A stretch of DNA of 64,000 bases from Herbinix sp. (GCA_029256105.1 JAQSYO010000017.1:1-64000); one strand, 5' to 3'; numbered from the stretch's first letter, positions 17,477 through 26,606 are shown. Notes: a model not told the origin generated them from the sequence alone. Numbers and translations are program-made.

Positions 17477-19570
17477 TTATGGCGTAATGTAAAAACCATC
17501 TATTAATGTTGTAAATTCCCTTCCTTTGGAATTGTAAAACGCTGAATATATGCTTTTAATATATTTCTGATAAATCACTCCGTGATTCCATTCTTCTACA
17601 CTTACCACATCCTCACCGCCCTGAATCGGTTCTGCTGTATTGCCCGCGAGACTACGATACAGTATTCCTTTTCCGTCGGTATAATTCTTTAAGAAATATG
17701 CTGTATCTCCAACCTGGTTAATACAAAGATTGGATGCATTGTCTGATATTAGTACCGGCTCCTCTTTATTTTTCAAAAAATAAAGATTATTTTCACTAAT
17801 ATAGTAGATCTGCGATAGATCATCTGAAGTTTCGAAAGAATCCACTTGATGTGCTAAGGTATTCTGTTTCCATTTTCCAGAAAGGTTATGAACCTTTACT
17901 AAATTATTATTTGAATCAATATATAACAGATTATTTCCATCCTCGGTAATAACAGTAACCGGATTAGTGGGATAAGGATTATTGGCAACCATACCAATTT
18001 TCTTTGTCTTGTACTTGTCTGTGATATATACTAAGGATTTATCTGTACCTTGTATGACTTTATTATGAAATGAATCGATGCCATATGGCACCATCCCATT
18101 GCTTGATACAATATCACAGATCCCATTTTTCGGTATAAGAATTTTATCGACTAGAATATCTGCTAATTTATGTCTTTCTTTTCCGTTTATACTAATATAA
18201 GAGGCTTCGTCATCATTATATATTATCTCTGTATAGTCAATATTGAAACACATCTTATTGGATATTTCTGTAGATAAAAGATTATCACTCCCCTCATGTT
18301 TTACAAACAAAGCGTTGTCCTTTAAATTATAAGTATATATATTTTTACTATCCGTTGATATCGAAAAAATGATACTATCCTTTCCAACCAATTCCGGCTC
18401 ACCTCCATCTTTGATGATATAGGATTCGATATTATCCATTGTACTTTCTTCTGTGCTAGAATAAGTTACATACGTTACTGTCTTTCCTCCAGGTAGTACA
18501 TTAAGTAAATCATACTGTTTATTTATTAAATTATCGAGCATTTCTTCTCTTTGATTAGCAACATCGTATAAGTATAAGAAATAATTATTCATTCCACCTG
18601 ACCTAGTATATAGGATATACTTACCGTCCTCCGATATATTACAAGCGTTCACTTTATCTTGAAGTTCAATTAAGTGATTTGTATCCACATAATAAGAAGT
18701 GGTACCATTCATCGCTATAAGAACAGCCGCTGAATGATCCAGAGTGTAGAATGGTTTTACTTCCTTTTCCACTTGGTAAAGCAAATCTCCTACCGTATTA
18801 AAAACATATGTCTTAAATTTATTATGATTTACGTTGACTTCTATTGCATTCTTTGATATTAATGTAAACTCTACTTCTCTTCTGAATAGATTAAGAAATA
18901 ACAATAATACTGCAACTATCACTAGTAGCAGACCTATTCCAATGATTGATTTTTTTGATATTCTTCTTTTCATACCTATTACTTGCTGCGAACTCGTATC
19001 CTTACGTTGGTATAATTCTTTTTCTGTTACAGAATTGGAAAACTTATATCTTTCTTTTAGTAAATCAGAATTGAATTCGTTATCTTTTGCTTTCAGAAAG
19101 TTAGTTATGGATTCGTTATGTCTTTCTTTTAGAAGATTTTTATTGGATTCGTAATCTTGTTCTTTATGAAAATTTGTTTTGGATGCGTTATCTCTTTCTT
19201 TATGAAAATTTATATTTGATCCGTTATGCCTTCCTTTAAGAAAAATAGTATTGGATCCTTTATGTTTATCTTTAAGAAAATCAGTATTGGCTTCGTTATC
19301 TTTTTCTTTAAGAAAATCAGAATATAAGTCATTATGTATTCCTGATTGCTTAATGTGCTTTCCATTAGAATTCTTCAAGAGCTTTTCCTCGGAATATATC
19401 ACTTGAGGTTCAATATACTTGGAATCTGGTCTGGAAAACCCCTCGTCCGTCTCGTAGTTTTCCTTTTTTGGTGTGTTAAAACTATCATTAAAAAAATCCA
19501 ATCTGGAGTTACAATAGGTGCAGAACTTTTTATTTGCATCATTTGACCTACCACAATGTTTACATATCAT
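17477..19570 (-). CDS. Zinc-ribbon/TM/beta-propeller-like membrane protein, paralogue B
   Basis: Function unknown; 697 residues, same architecture as the flanking genes. Zinc ribbon Cys 3, 6, 17, 20; EGFSRPDS at 43-50 followed by YIEPQVI; linker with eight 12-residue repeats such as FLKEKDNEANTD and LLKERHNESITN (about 86-181); membrane helix about 208-228; propeller-like extracellular part (GKYILYTRSGG, QIYYISENNLYFLKN, NLCINQVGDTAYFLKNY). Linker and ribbon carry no enzymatic motif. It begins 67 bp after paralogue C with a similar spacer and GGGGGAT ribosome binding site. Confidence 0.8.
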   Translation of the reverse strand: MICKHCGRSNDANKKFCTYCNSRLDFFNDSFNTPKKENYETDEGFSRPDSKYIEPQVIYSEEKLLKNSNGKHIKQSGIHNDLYSDFLKEKDNEANTDFLKDKHKGSNTIFLKGRHNGSNINFHKERDNASKTNFHKEQDYESNKNLLKERHNESITNFLKAKDNEFNSDLLKERYKFSNSVTEKELYQRKDTSSQQVIGMKRRISKKSIIGIGLLLVIVAVLLLFLNLFRREVEFTLISKNAIEVNVNHNKFKTYVFNTVGDLLYQVEKEVKPFYTLDHSAAVLIAMNGTTSYYVDTNHLIELQDKVNACNISEDGKYILYTRSGGMNNYFLYLYDVANQREEMLDNLINKQYDLLNVLPGGKTVTYVTYSSTEESTMDNIESYIIKDGGEPELVGKDSIIFSISTDSKNIYTYNLKDNALFVKHEGSDNLLSTEISNKMCFNIDYTEIIYNDDEASYISINGKERHKLADILVDKILIPKNGICDIVSSNGMVPYGIDSFHNKVIQGTDKSLVYITDKYKTKKIGMVANNPYPTNPVTVITEDGNNLLYIDSNNNLVKVHNLSGKWKQNTLAHQVDSFETSDDLSQIYYISENNLYFLKNKEEPVLISDNASNLCINQVGDTAYFLKNYTDGKGILYRSLAGNTAEPIQGGEDVVSVEEWNHGVIYQKYIKSIYSAFYNSKGREFTTLIDGFYITP
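19031..19315 (-). repeat. 36-bp coding repeats in paralogue B
   Basis: Eight 12-codon units rich in Lys, Glu, Asp and Asn with a hydrophobic first position (FLKxxxNExNxx). Same period and same place in the protein as the paralogue A repeats, but with unrelated sequence. Confidence 0.85.
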
Positions 19571-19637
19571 TATTTTTATCCCCCTATTACTAACTCATTA
19601 GTTCACTCCCAATAACGCCTATTTTCCCAGTGTAATG

Positions 19638-21437
19638 TTAATTCGCAATGTAAGAACCATCCATCAAAAAGGTGAATTCTTTTCCTTTGGAGTTGTAAAA
19701 CACCGTATTGGTCCCGTTGAAAAATTTCTGATATATAATTCCGTAATTCCATTCTTGGATACTTGAAACACCATCCCCGTCCGCAACCGGTTCTGGTTTG
19801 CTACCTGCGATGCTATAAAGAAGTGTTCCACTTCCGGCGGTATAATTCTGTAGGAAAAATGCAGTATCGCCATCTTGGTTAATATATACATTGGAGGCAT
19901 TGTCATTAATCATTATCGCTTTTTCTTCTTGTTTCTTATAATATAGTCTATTTCCACTAATATAATATAGCTGAGAAAAATCATCTGAGGTCGCAAAGGA
20001 ATCCACTTTATCCGCCAGGGATTGCTGATTACATTTACCCGATAAGTCACTAACCTTTATTAACCTTCTGTTTGAATCTATATAAAACAGATCATTGCCA
20101 CCCTTTGCAATAGCGGTAAGCGGAACATCTTGAGTAATGCCAATTTTCGTAGACTCATAATTATCTCCGATGAATACTAAAGTTTTGTCTTTGCACAGTA
20201 TTACTTTATTTTGAAATGATTTTATACTATATAACATGATGCTACTATTTGTTCTCAGATTACTGATTCCTTTCTTAGGTATAAGAATTTTATCAACTAG
20301 TGAATCTGCTACTTTTTGTCTTTCATTTCCTTTTGAGCTAATATAGGTTGCTTCACCCTCATTAAACATTATTTCCGAATAATCTCTATTGAAATTAACC
20401 ATATTAAGTAATTTACTGGATAAATTGATGCTTTCTCCTTCTTTCGCTACCTTTAACATTGTTGGAGTACCGTCTTTATAGTCAAAGGTATATCTGTTTT
20501 TATCATCCTTGGATATTGCAAATATAATAATATTCTTTCCCATCAATTCTGGCTTTTCTCCATTTTTACTGATATACGATTCCACATCAATAATCTTACT
20601 ATCATCTGAATAATTATAGGTAACATAGGTTATTGTCTTTCCCCCAGACGAAACATTAAGCATTTCAAACCGCCTATTATCATATTCATCAATAAGTTTT
20701 TTATTTTGTTTTTCAACCTCATATAGATATAGACTAAATTTATTCATTGCATTCGACGTAGAATACAGAAGGTACTTGCCATCCTCTGATATAATACAAT
20801 TATTCAACGAATTTTGAAGTTCAATTAATTGATTTGCATTCACATAGTAGGAAATCGTACCATTCATTGCTAAAAGTACAGCTGCTGTATGATCCGGAGA
20901 ATAAATTGGATAAACCACCTTTTCTACTTTATTAAGCATATCTCCTTTTGTATTAAAGACAAAAGCTTCGGACTCATTATGATTAACATAAATCTCGATG
21001 GCATCCCTTGGTATGAATGAAAATTCCTGTTCTTTCCTTATTATATTAATAAAAATTAGTGGCACTGCGATAATCAATAGTGCCAAGAATATTCCGAGGA
21101 TAGACTTCTTAGAAAGCTGTTTATTCTTTATTCGTTCTTGATGTTTAATCGTATCTAATCCTTGGTATAATCCTTTTAGTGAAGCAGAATATGAATCCCC
21201 ATATATTCCCGTTTGCTTATTCTGATAACTTTGAGAATTCTCCCGAAGAATTTTATCAGTGTCTATTACCTGTGGTTCAATATAATCGGAATCCGGTCTT
21301 GAAAATCCTTCCTCTGATTCGTATAGTCCTTCGTTTTCAATATTGATACTTTCCTTAGTAACGTACAATCGGGTGTTGCAATAGTTACAGAATTTATTAT
21401 TTGCTTCATTTAACCTTCCACATTTATTACATATCAT
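19638..21437 (-). CDS. Zinc-ribbon/TM/beta-propeller-like membrane protein, paralogue C
   Basis: Function unknown; 599 residues. Zinc ribbon Cys 3, 6, 17, 20; EGFSRPDS at 43-50 then YIEPQVI; a short linker with at most one repeat-like unit (SLKGLYQGLDTI); membrane helix about 112-133; C-terminal propeller-like region (GKYLLYSTSNA, QLYYISGNRLYYKK, VYINQDGDTAFFLQNY). It is closest to paralogue B. First gene of the trio and preceded by a fully consensus promoter. Similar zinc-ribbon membrane proteins occur in Clostridia but I know of no assigned role. Confidence 0.8.
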   Translation of the reverse strand: MICNKCGRLNEANNKFCNYCNTRLYVTKESINIENEGLYESEEGFSRPDSDYIEPQVIDTDKILRENSQSYQNKQTGIYGDSYSASLKGLYQGLDTIKHQERIKNKQLSKKSILGIFLALLIIAVPLIFINIIRKEQEFSFIPRDAIEIYVNHNESEAFVFNTKGDMLNKVEKVVYPIYSPDHTAAVLLAMNGTISYYVNANQLIELQNSLNNCIISEDGKYLLYSTSNAMNKFSLYLYEVEKQNKKLIDEYDNRRFEMLNVSSGGKTITYVTYNYSDDSKIIDVESYISKNGEKPELMGKNIIIFAISKDDKNRYTFDYKDGTPTMLKVAKEGESINLSSKLLNMVNFNRDYSEIMFNEGEATYISSKGNERQKVADSLVDKILIPKKGISNLRTNSSIMLYSIKSFQNKVILCKDKTLVFIGDNYESTKIGITQDVPLTAIAKGGNDLFYIDSNRRLIKVSDLSGKCNQQSLADKVDSFATSDDFSQLYYISGNRLYYKKQEEKAIMINDNASNVYINQDGDTAFFLQNYTAGSGTLLYSIAGSKPEPVADGDGVSSIQEWNYGIIYQKFFNGTNTVFYNSKGKEFTFLMDGSYIAN

Positions 21438-21481
21438 AAACTAATACCCCCAAAGCAAATCTTCCTACCAGACTATAGTAA

Positions 21482-21510
21482 ATTATAGCTGTATAGGAAG
21501 AATATGTCAA
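21482..21510 (-). promoter_or_regulatory. Consensus promoter of the zinc-ribbon trio
   Basis: Minus strand TTGACA, exactly 17 bp, TATAAT, about 45 bp before the paralogue C start. No comparable promoter was seen in the two short gaps inside the trio, so the three genes are probably one transcript. Confidence 0.88.
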
Positions 21511-21552
21511 ACAAGGTGCGGTCTTCTAATCATATTTTAATAAAACACTAAA

Positions 21553-21596
21553 AAATGTCCTACACGATGATATTCTCCACATCGAACAGGACATTT
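21553..21596 (-). terminator. Terminator of the amino-acid binding-protein gene
   Basis: Stem AAATGTCCT/AGGACATTT with an inner CGATG/CATCG stem, followed on the minus strand by TTTTTTAG. It separates the binding-protein transcript from the zinc-ribbon trio. Confidence 0.88.
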
Positions 21597-21613
21597 CGGT
21601 CTATATTAATTTA

Positions 21614-22429
21614 TTATTTTTCAATTAATGTAACATCGGAGCCAAACCATTTAGTTGAAATCTCTTCTACGGTTCCGTCTGCTTTCAGTTCCTTCAATGC
21701 ATTTTCCACTGCAGCGCAAAGAGCATCTTCACCTTTACGGAAACCGATGGCATATTCATCCTTTAATAAGGTATCATCTACTACTACAAAATCCTTACCA
21801 AGATCATTAATCATATATTCTGCAACTACGGAATCCATGAGGACTGCATCGGAATTACCAGTCTCAAGATCCATTAGTGCAGTTACATAATCACTAAAGG
21901 GATTGACCTTATCTAGTGACTCACGAAAAGCTTTATTATCATCACTATTTAAAGTCTCTTCTGCTGAAGAACCACTTTGTAAAGCAAGTTTCATTCCAGC
22001 CATATCAGCCATTGAAGTAATATCACTATTCTTAGTAACTACGATTGTGATATTGTTTAGCATGTATGGTTTTGTCATCGTAAGGTTTTCAAGACGATCC
22101 GGTGTTACTGAAAATCCGTTCCAGATACAATCAATGTTCTTGGTATTAAGTTCCACCTCTTTTGCATCCCACTCTATCGGTTGAAGTACTAACTCGACGC
22201 CAAGCTTCTCACATACTGCCGTCGCTAAATCAATGTCAAATCCTACGATGTTGTCTGACTCATCACGAAATCCCATCGGAGGGAAGGAATCATCCAATCC
22301 GAGTATGAATTTACCCTTATCTTGTATGTACTTCAGTGAATTATCTTCCCCGTTATCATCTTTTTGGCAAGCTACGAAGCTAAATACCATTAAGGAAACC
22401 ATAAGTAAACTAATTAATCTTTTTTTCAT
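21614..22429 (-). CDS. Amino-acid ABC transporter substrate-binding lipoprotein
   Basis: Family 3 extracellular solute-binding protein, 271 residues, anchored by a lipobox (FSFVAC, Cys 21) after a signal peptide. The mature part has the family motif GFDIDLATAVCEKLGVE, the preceding PPMGF and the DAVLMDSVVAEYMI segment. It presumably serves the permease and ATPase encoded 7 kb downstream, with which it shares a promoter motif, although three unrelated genes and a terminator intervene. AAGGAG lies just before the ATG. Confidence 0.94.
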   Translation of the reverse strand: MKKRLISLLMVSLMVFSFVACQKDDNGEDNSLKYIQDKGKFILGLDDSFPPMGFRDESDNIVGFDIDLATAVCEKLGVELVLQPIEWDAKEVELNTKNIDCIWNGFSVTPDRLENLTMTKPYMLNNITIVVTKNSDITSMADMAGMKLALQSGSSAEETLNSDDNKAFRESLDKVNPFSDYVTALMDLETGNSDAVLMDSVVAEYMINDLGKDFVVVDDTLLKDEYAIGFRKGEDALCAAVENALKELKADGTVEEISTKWFGSDVTLIEK

Positions 22430-22448
22430 AATATTCTCCTTGTTTTTA

Positions 22449-22467
22449 GGAGGTAGTCTCCTCCCCT
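22449..22467 (-). promoter_or_regulatory. Shine-Dalgarno-like hairpin in the binding-protein leader
   Basis: On the minus strand GGAGG-AGACTA-CCTCC forms a 5-bp hairpin just upstream of the functional AAGGAG. It resembles the sequestered Shine-Dalgarno copies before nusA. Its function is unknown. Confidence 0.5.
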
Positions 22468-22494
22468 ATTCGTTATTGTTTTTAGCACTTTACC

Positions 22495-22523
22495 ATACTA
22501 CCACAATGACGTGTGTAATGCAA
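22495..22523 (-). promoter_or_regulatory. Promoter of the amino-acid binding-protein gene
   Basis: Minus strand TTGCAT, 17-bp spacer, TAGTAT. The -10 and initial transcribed region match the permease promoter at 15223-15251. The 22430-22899 gap holds this promoter, the GH105 terminator and about 240 bp in which I see nothing else. Confidence 0.75.
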
Positions 22524-22630
22524 TAATATTTTATTCCAATTCTGCTAAAAAGTTAACATTAACGAAAATATTTCGCTGATATGCCATAAATAAAAATACC
22601 TCCAACTATGACTTAAAACAAAAAGAAAAT

Positions 22631-22659
22631 GGCTCTAAACTATAATAATGTCTAGAGTC
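22631..22659 (-). terminator. Terminator after the GH105 gene
   Basis: Imperfect 10-bp stem (arms 22631-22640 and 22650-22659) followed on the minus strand by ATTTTCTTTTTG. It lies about 240 bp after the stop codon. Confidence 0.7.
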
Positions 22660-22899
22660 ATGCTCTCACAAAAAATTATATCTGAAACCTACTGGATAAT
22701 CGTATGCTTATCCAAATAATAAACGAGACTCAGTACTTGGGAAAAGGTAAGTTATATTGCATCTACCATTTTCTCAGTAAAGAGTCTTTCTTATTAATTG
22801 AATTTATCATGGATTAATAGTATTTTATCATGGAGAATACTCTAAAACTCAGAATTAATATACCTGATATAATAATCTTTCGCTTGCTTTTCCTGATCT

Positions 22900-23880
22900 T
22901 TATCTTTTTTCATATAAATCTCTTGCAGCAGCTTCCATTAAGATAAAAAAGGCTTGTCCTTCTGTAGCGATACCAGGAGCATTAAACATTGGCATCCCAC
23001 AAACACCTCGAACAAATCCCAACTCATCAACCAAGGAATAAGCTGCTGTTCTAGCCTTATCCGCATATGTTAAATAGGCTTTCTCTAAGTAACCTGCTGC
23101 TACCCCACGATAAATTGTATAAGCAATCATTTGACCAACATTTGTCTCAATAAAGGAACTCGGGTCGTCCAGCACATTATGGAATAATCCGTCCTCACGT
23201 TGGTACTTGATGCAACCGTCCAATATATCCTTAATATAATCAACAAGATATTGCTTGTCTTCCTTACGGTCATCTCCTAACATCGTATATACTCTATGTA
23301 AACCGGCAACAGCCCAACCATTCCCTACTCCCCAGAAATCAACTCTACCAAATTCATTCTTTTTTTCATTCCAGATATGGGAAAGTAACTGTTTTTCTTC
23401 GTTATACAAGTATTTACGGTAACCCTTAATTTGTAGCATTGCCTCATCAGCATCGCCATATTTACATAAGAAAGGAGGTGCCATATAATAAGCATCTACC
23501 CATATCTGATATTTACCCCATTCTCCATCAAAATGATGAAGTACACCATCCTTTGTTCGAGGCGCTGTATGTTTCAAATATTGATAAAGCTTAGTTGCCG
23601 CTTCTGTTAAATTTGGTCGCTTCGTTTGAGTAGCAGCAATAATGAGCGCTTCTCCAATAGCAGCCGGATCATCAACCGCTTCATTCTTGTCCATTACTCC
23701 GATACGACCATCCTCCGCATTGCGTAGTACTGTGGCTTCACATAATCTGATTACTTCATCGGTTAAGCCTTCATATTCTAGAATTGCCTGAGCCGCACAT
23801 CCCTGCTCCCACTGGAATCTTTGGATACAGAGCATAGTTGATTTAACTTTTTGGATCAATTCTGGGTTGGGTAATAACAT
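22900..23880 (-). CDS. GH105 unsaturated rhamnogalacturonyl/glucuronyl hydrolase
   Basis: Glycoside hydrolase family 88/105, which removes the unsaturated uronic acid left at the non-reducing end by polysaccharide lyases, through hydration of the double bond. The alpha/alpha-barrel motifs FQWEQGCAAQAI, the catalytic-type aspartate in WVDAYYMAPPFL and WGVGNGWAVAGLHR are present. No signal peptide, so it acts on imported oligosaccharides. The second ATG (23880) has GGAGG at ideal spacing; an ATG six bases earlier is too close. A promoter TTGGTA-17-TATTAT at 23919-23947 overlaps the preceding terminator. No pectin transport genes are adjacent. Confidence 0.88.
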   Translation of the reverse strand: MLLPNPELIQKVKSTMLCIQRFQWEQGCAAQAILEYEGLTDEVIRLCEATVLRNAEDGRIGVMDKNEAVDDPAAIGEALIIAATQTKRPNLTEAATKLYQYLKHTAPRTKDGVLHHFDGEWGKYQIWVDAYYMAPPFLCKYGDADEAMLQIKGYRKYLYNEEKQLLSHIWNEKKNEFGRVDFWGVGNGWAVAGLHRVYTMLGDDRKEDKQYLVDYIKDILDGCIKYQREDGLFHNVLDDPSSFIETNVGQMIAYTIYRGVAAGYLEKAYLTYADKARTAAYSLVDELGFVRGVCGMPMFNAPGIATEGQAFFILMEAAARDLYEKR

Positions 23881-23940
23881 TTTCATTCCCTCCTGCTCAA
23901 CTTAGAAGTTATTAAACTATAATAGGGATATATAAAAACT

Positions 23941-23974
23941 ATACCAAAGTCATTTAGCTAAACTGCTTTGGTAT
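23941..23974 (-). terminator. Terminator at the end of the polysaccharide locus
   Basis: Stem ATACCAAAG/CTTTGGTAT with a 16-base loop, followed on the minus strand by AGTTTTTATATA. It lies about 80 bp after the lipid kinase stop. Confidence 0.82.
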
Positions 23975-24055
23975 TCTAATCAAGTATTATGTTTTTATCG
24001 ATAATCATCTGATTAGATTAAAAATTTAGTAATCTGCCAAATCTATAATTTGTAA

Positions 24056-24949
24056 TCAATCACGAAGTGATTTATTGATAATTTTTATTGCTTTATTGCA
24101 ATTTTCAATTTCGATCTGCTCGTAGACTCCGCCAAATTCGCCGTCTAAGGTCCATTCCATCTTATCCGAGCTAACGGATAGTTTTTCGGTCTGAATATAG
24201 TACATATAGGTATCATTTATTTTATAATTAATAAGAGAACTAATGATAGACTCAAGATCAATAATATTCTTTGGCATCTTAATTAAGAGCATCTCAAGCA
24301 ATCCATCATTCAGGCTCATTTTATCATAATTCAGATTCTTATAGCCCCCAATGTATAGGGAATTCGTAACAAGACCAATTAAAAAGTCCTCTTCAATCAC
24401 CTTATCACCATATTGAACCCTAACATGCTTTGGTTTCAGCTCGGATAGCTGCTTAATACCCTCCAGGTAATAGGCAAGGTTACCTATCACATTCTTGTTC
24501 TTCTGTGATGTGGTATAGGACACATTCGTAAATGCTCCGAAGGCTGCTACATAGATAAAATATTTATCATTAAACTTTCCGATATCCATCGTATAGGGCT
24601 TGCCGGTCATAATATCTCTTACTGCCTTCATAATATTACGGCTGATCTTAAAGCTGTGTCCAACGTCATTCATTGAACCAGCCGGAATCAGACCAATTGG
24701 AACCGGTTTACCGGAATGTATCTGTCCGGTAATTATCTCATTTAACGTCCCGTCTCCACCTGCGCAGACCACAAGATCATAACTTTCTTGTTCGTTTATT
24801 ATTATTGAAGTTGCATCACCCTTTTGCTGTGTAGGACATACTTGAACACGGTAACCATGCTTAACAAAAGCATCTATTATGTCAAATAGTTTGGATTTAA
24901 TTCTTCCCCTACCAGCCATAGGATTAAAGATAAATAATATTTTTTTCAT
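24056..24949 (-). CDS. Diacylglycerol kinase family lipid kinase
   Basis: YegS/BmrU/DgkB-type kinase that phosphorylates diacylglycerol or a related lipid at the membrane surface. It shows IFNPMAGRGR, the nucleotide-binding GGDGTLNEIITG, and PIGLIPAGSMNDVGHSF (usually GTxNDFA). About 297 residues, normal length. I chose the ATG at 24949: GGAG is nine bases upstream, and the longer frame begins at a TTG inside that site. It is last in the wzz-rfbA-rfbC transcript; a link to undecaprenol or lipid recycling for the polysaccharide is possible but unproven. Confidence 0.9.
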   Translation of the reverse strand: MKKILFIFNPMAGRGRIKSKLFDIIDAFVKHGYRVQVCPTQQKGDATSIIINEQESYDLVVCAGGDGTLNEIITGQIHSGKPVPIGLIPAGSMNDVGHSFKISRNIMKAVRDIMTGKPYTMDIGKFNDKYFIYVAAFGAFTNVSYTTSQKNKNVIGNLAYYLEGIKQLSELKPKHVRVQYGDKVIEEDFLIGLVTNSLYIGGYKNLNYDKMSLNDGLLEMLLIKMPKNIIDLESIISSLINYKINDTYMYYIQTEKLSVSSDKMEWTLDGEFGGVYEQIEIENCNKAIKIINKSLRD

Positions 24950-24983
24950 AGTTATAGTCTCCAACAACGTGATTATTTACATT

Positions 24984-25544
24984 CTAGATCTTACCATATT
25001 CAAAATGTATATCACTGTCGCAATATTTAGACGCTTTCGCATCCTTCTCTGAAACAACCGGATTATCTATGCCCCAGTTGATGTTGAACTCAGGATCATT
25101 CCATATTACTGACCGATCGGCTTCTTTATTATAAAAATTATCTGTTTTATATAGGAATTCCACCTCATCGGTTAAGGTTAAATAACCATGTAAGAAGCCT
25201 CTTGGTATTAAGAGCTGGCGGAAGTTTTCTGCAGTAAGCTCAACTGCAATCCATTTTTTATAGGTCGGGGAGCCTGTTCTTACGTCAACAACGACATCTA
25301 ATATTGCACCTTTGGTACAACGCACAAGCTTTGATTGAGATGCTGCTCCATTTTGGCAATGTAGACCTCGAATGGTTCCTTTACTGTTGGAATAGGAATG
25401 GTTGTCCTGAACAAAGGTATAGAATAATCCGCTCTCTTCCATCATTCGCTGTGACCAGCTTTCCATAAACCAGCCTCTGTGGTCACCGAATACTTGGGGT
25501 TCTAATATATATACATCTTTTAAGTCTGTGGTAATTACATTCAT
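24984..25544 (-). CDS. rfbC: dTDP-4-dehydrorhamnose 3,5-epimerase
   Basis: Third step of dTDP-L-rhamnose synthesis. A 186-residue cupin-fold enzyme with FGDHRGWFMESW, IRGLHCQNG (catalytic His), VVDVRTGSPTYKKW and PRGFLHGYLTLTDEVEFLYKT. TAGGAG precedes the ATG. It follows rfbA by 69 bp, but rfbB and rfbD, which complete the pathway, are not in this window. Confidence 0.95.
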   Translation of the reverse strand: MNVITTDLKDVYILEPQVFGDHRGWFMESWSQRMMEESGLFYTFVQDNHSYSNSKGTIRGLHCQNGAASQSKLVRCTKGAILDVVVDVRTGSPTYKKWIAVELTAENFRQLLIPRGFLHGYLTLTDEVEFLYKTDNFYNKEADRSVIWNDPEFNINWGIDNPVVSEKDAKASKYCDSDIHFEYGKI

Positions 25545-25613
25545 ATTTAACTCCTAATTGCTGTATTTGTTATTATATTCATTATTATCATTCTTATAAT
25601 ATTATGATCATGA

Positions 25614-26492
25614 TTAATAAAGTATTTTTCCTTCTGCAACCTGCTTTAAATGTAATCCGTAATTTGATTTACCATAATGCTCTGCAGATTTCAATAATTT
25701 TTCTTTATCAATCCATCCGTTCTTATAGGCTATCTCTTCAATTGCAGCAATCTGTATCCCTTGCCTTTTTTCAACAACTTTAACAAATTCTGAAGCATCA
25801 CTTAAGGCATCCATTGTTCCTGTATCCAGCCATGCAAAACCTCTTCCCAGGGTTACGACATTTAGACTGCCTTCTTCTAGATACATTCTGTTTAAATCTG
25901 TAATCTCCAGTTCACCTCTAAGGGAAGGTTTCACTTTTTTCGCAAGCTCACAAACTCTTTCGTCATAAAAATATAATCCGGTAACACAATAATTTGATTT
26001 TGGATTAGTTGGCTTTTCTTCGATTGAGATTGCTTTTCCAGTCTCATCAAACTCCACTATGCCAAAACGTTCTGGATCGTCAACATAATATCCAAATACG
26101 GTGGCGCCATGCTCTTTGGAGGCAGCTTCTTTTAGATGCTTTGTTAAACCGCTTCCAAAGAAAATATTATCTCCAAGAACCATTGCACAGGAATCGCCAT
26201 CGATGAACTTTTCTCCGATTAGGAAGGCTTGGGCTAAACCGTCTGGGGATGGTTGTTCTTCGTAGGATAGATGGATGCCGTAGCTTTCTCCATCACCTAG
26301 GAGGCGCTTGAAGTTTGGTAGGTCTTGTGGGGTGGAAATGATTAATATATCTTGGATACCTGCTAACATTAAGGTTGATAGTGGATAATAAATCATTGGT
26401 TTGTCGTAGACTGGTAATAGTTGCTTTGATGTTACCATTGTTAGCGGGTATAACCTGGTGCCGGAGCCTCCGGCAAGAATGATTCCTTTCAT
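25614..26492 (-). CDS. rfbA: Glucose-1-phosphate thymidylyltransferase
   Basis: Activates glucose-1-phosphate as dTDP-glucose, the entry to dTDP-L-rhamnose. Motifs: [63 protein letters not shown]. The start at 26492 has AGGAGG eight bases upstream and gives about 292 residues, the family size; 35 further in-frame codons upstream encode nothing conserved. Confidence 0.96.
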   Translation of the reverse strand: MKGIILAGGSGTRLYPLTMVTSKQLLPVYDKPMIYYPLSTLMLAGIQDILIISTPQDLPNFKRLLGDGESYGIHLSYEEQPSPDGLAQAFLIGEKFIDGDSCAMVLGDNIFFGSGLTKHLKEAASKEHGATVFGYYVDDPERFGIVEFDETGKAISIEEKPTNPKSNYCVTGLYFYDERVCELAKKVKPSLRGELEITDLNRMYLEEGSLNVVTLGRGFAWLDTGTMDALSDASEFVKVVEKRQGIQIAAIEEIAYKNGWIDKEKLLKSAEHYGKSNYGLHLKQVAEGKILY

Positions 26493-26606
26493 AAAAATCC
26501 TCCTAGAAATTTGATCAGATATTATTTTATTATTAGTGATTAGTCTATTCACAATATCTGGATAAAAAAGATGACCCCTGTTCCATACAGAAATCATCTT
26601 TTTATT

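Noticed and set aside
22684..22720. Riboswitch in the GH105-binding-protein gap
   Set aside because: Only a 6-bp GGATAA/TTATCC hairpin is seen, upstream of the binding-protein promoter, so it is not in that gene's leader; no known riboswitch core was recognised.
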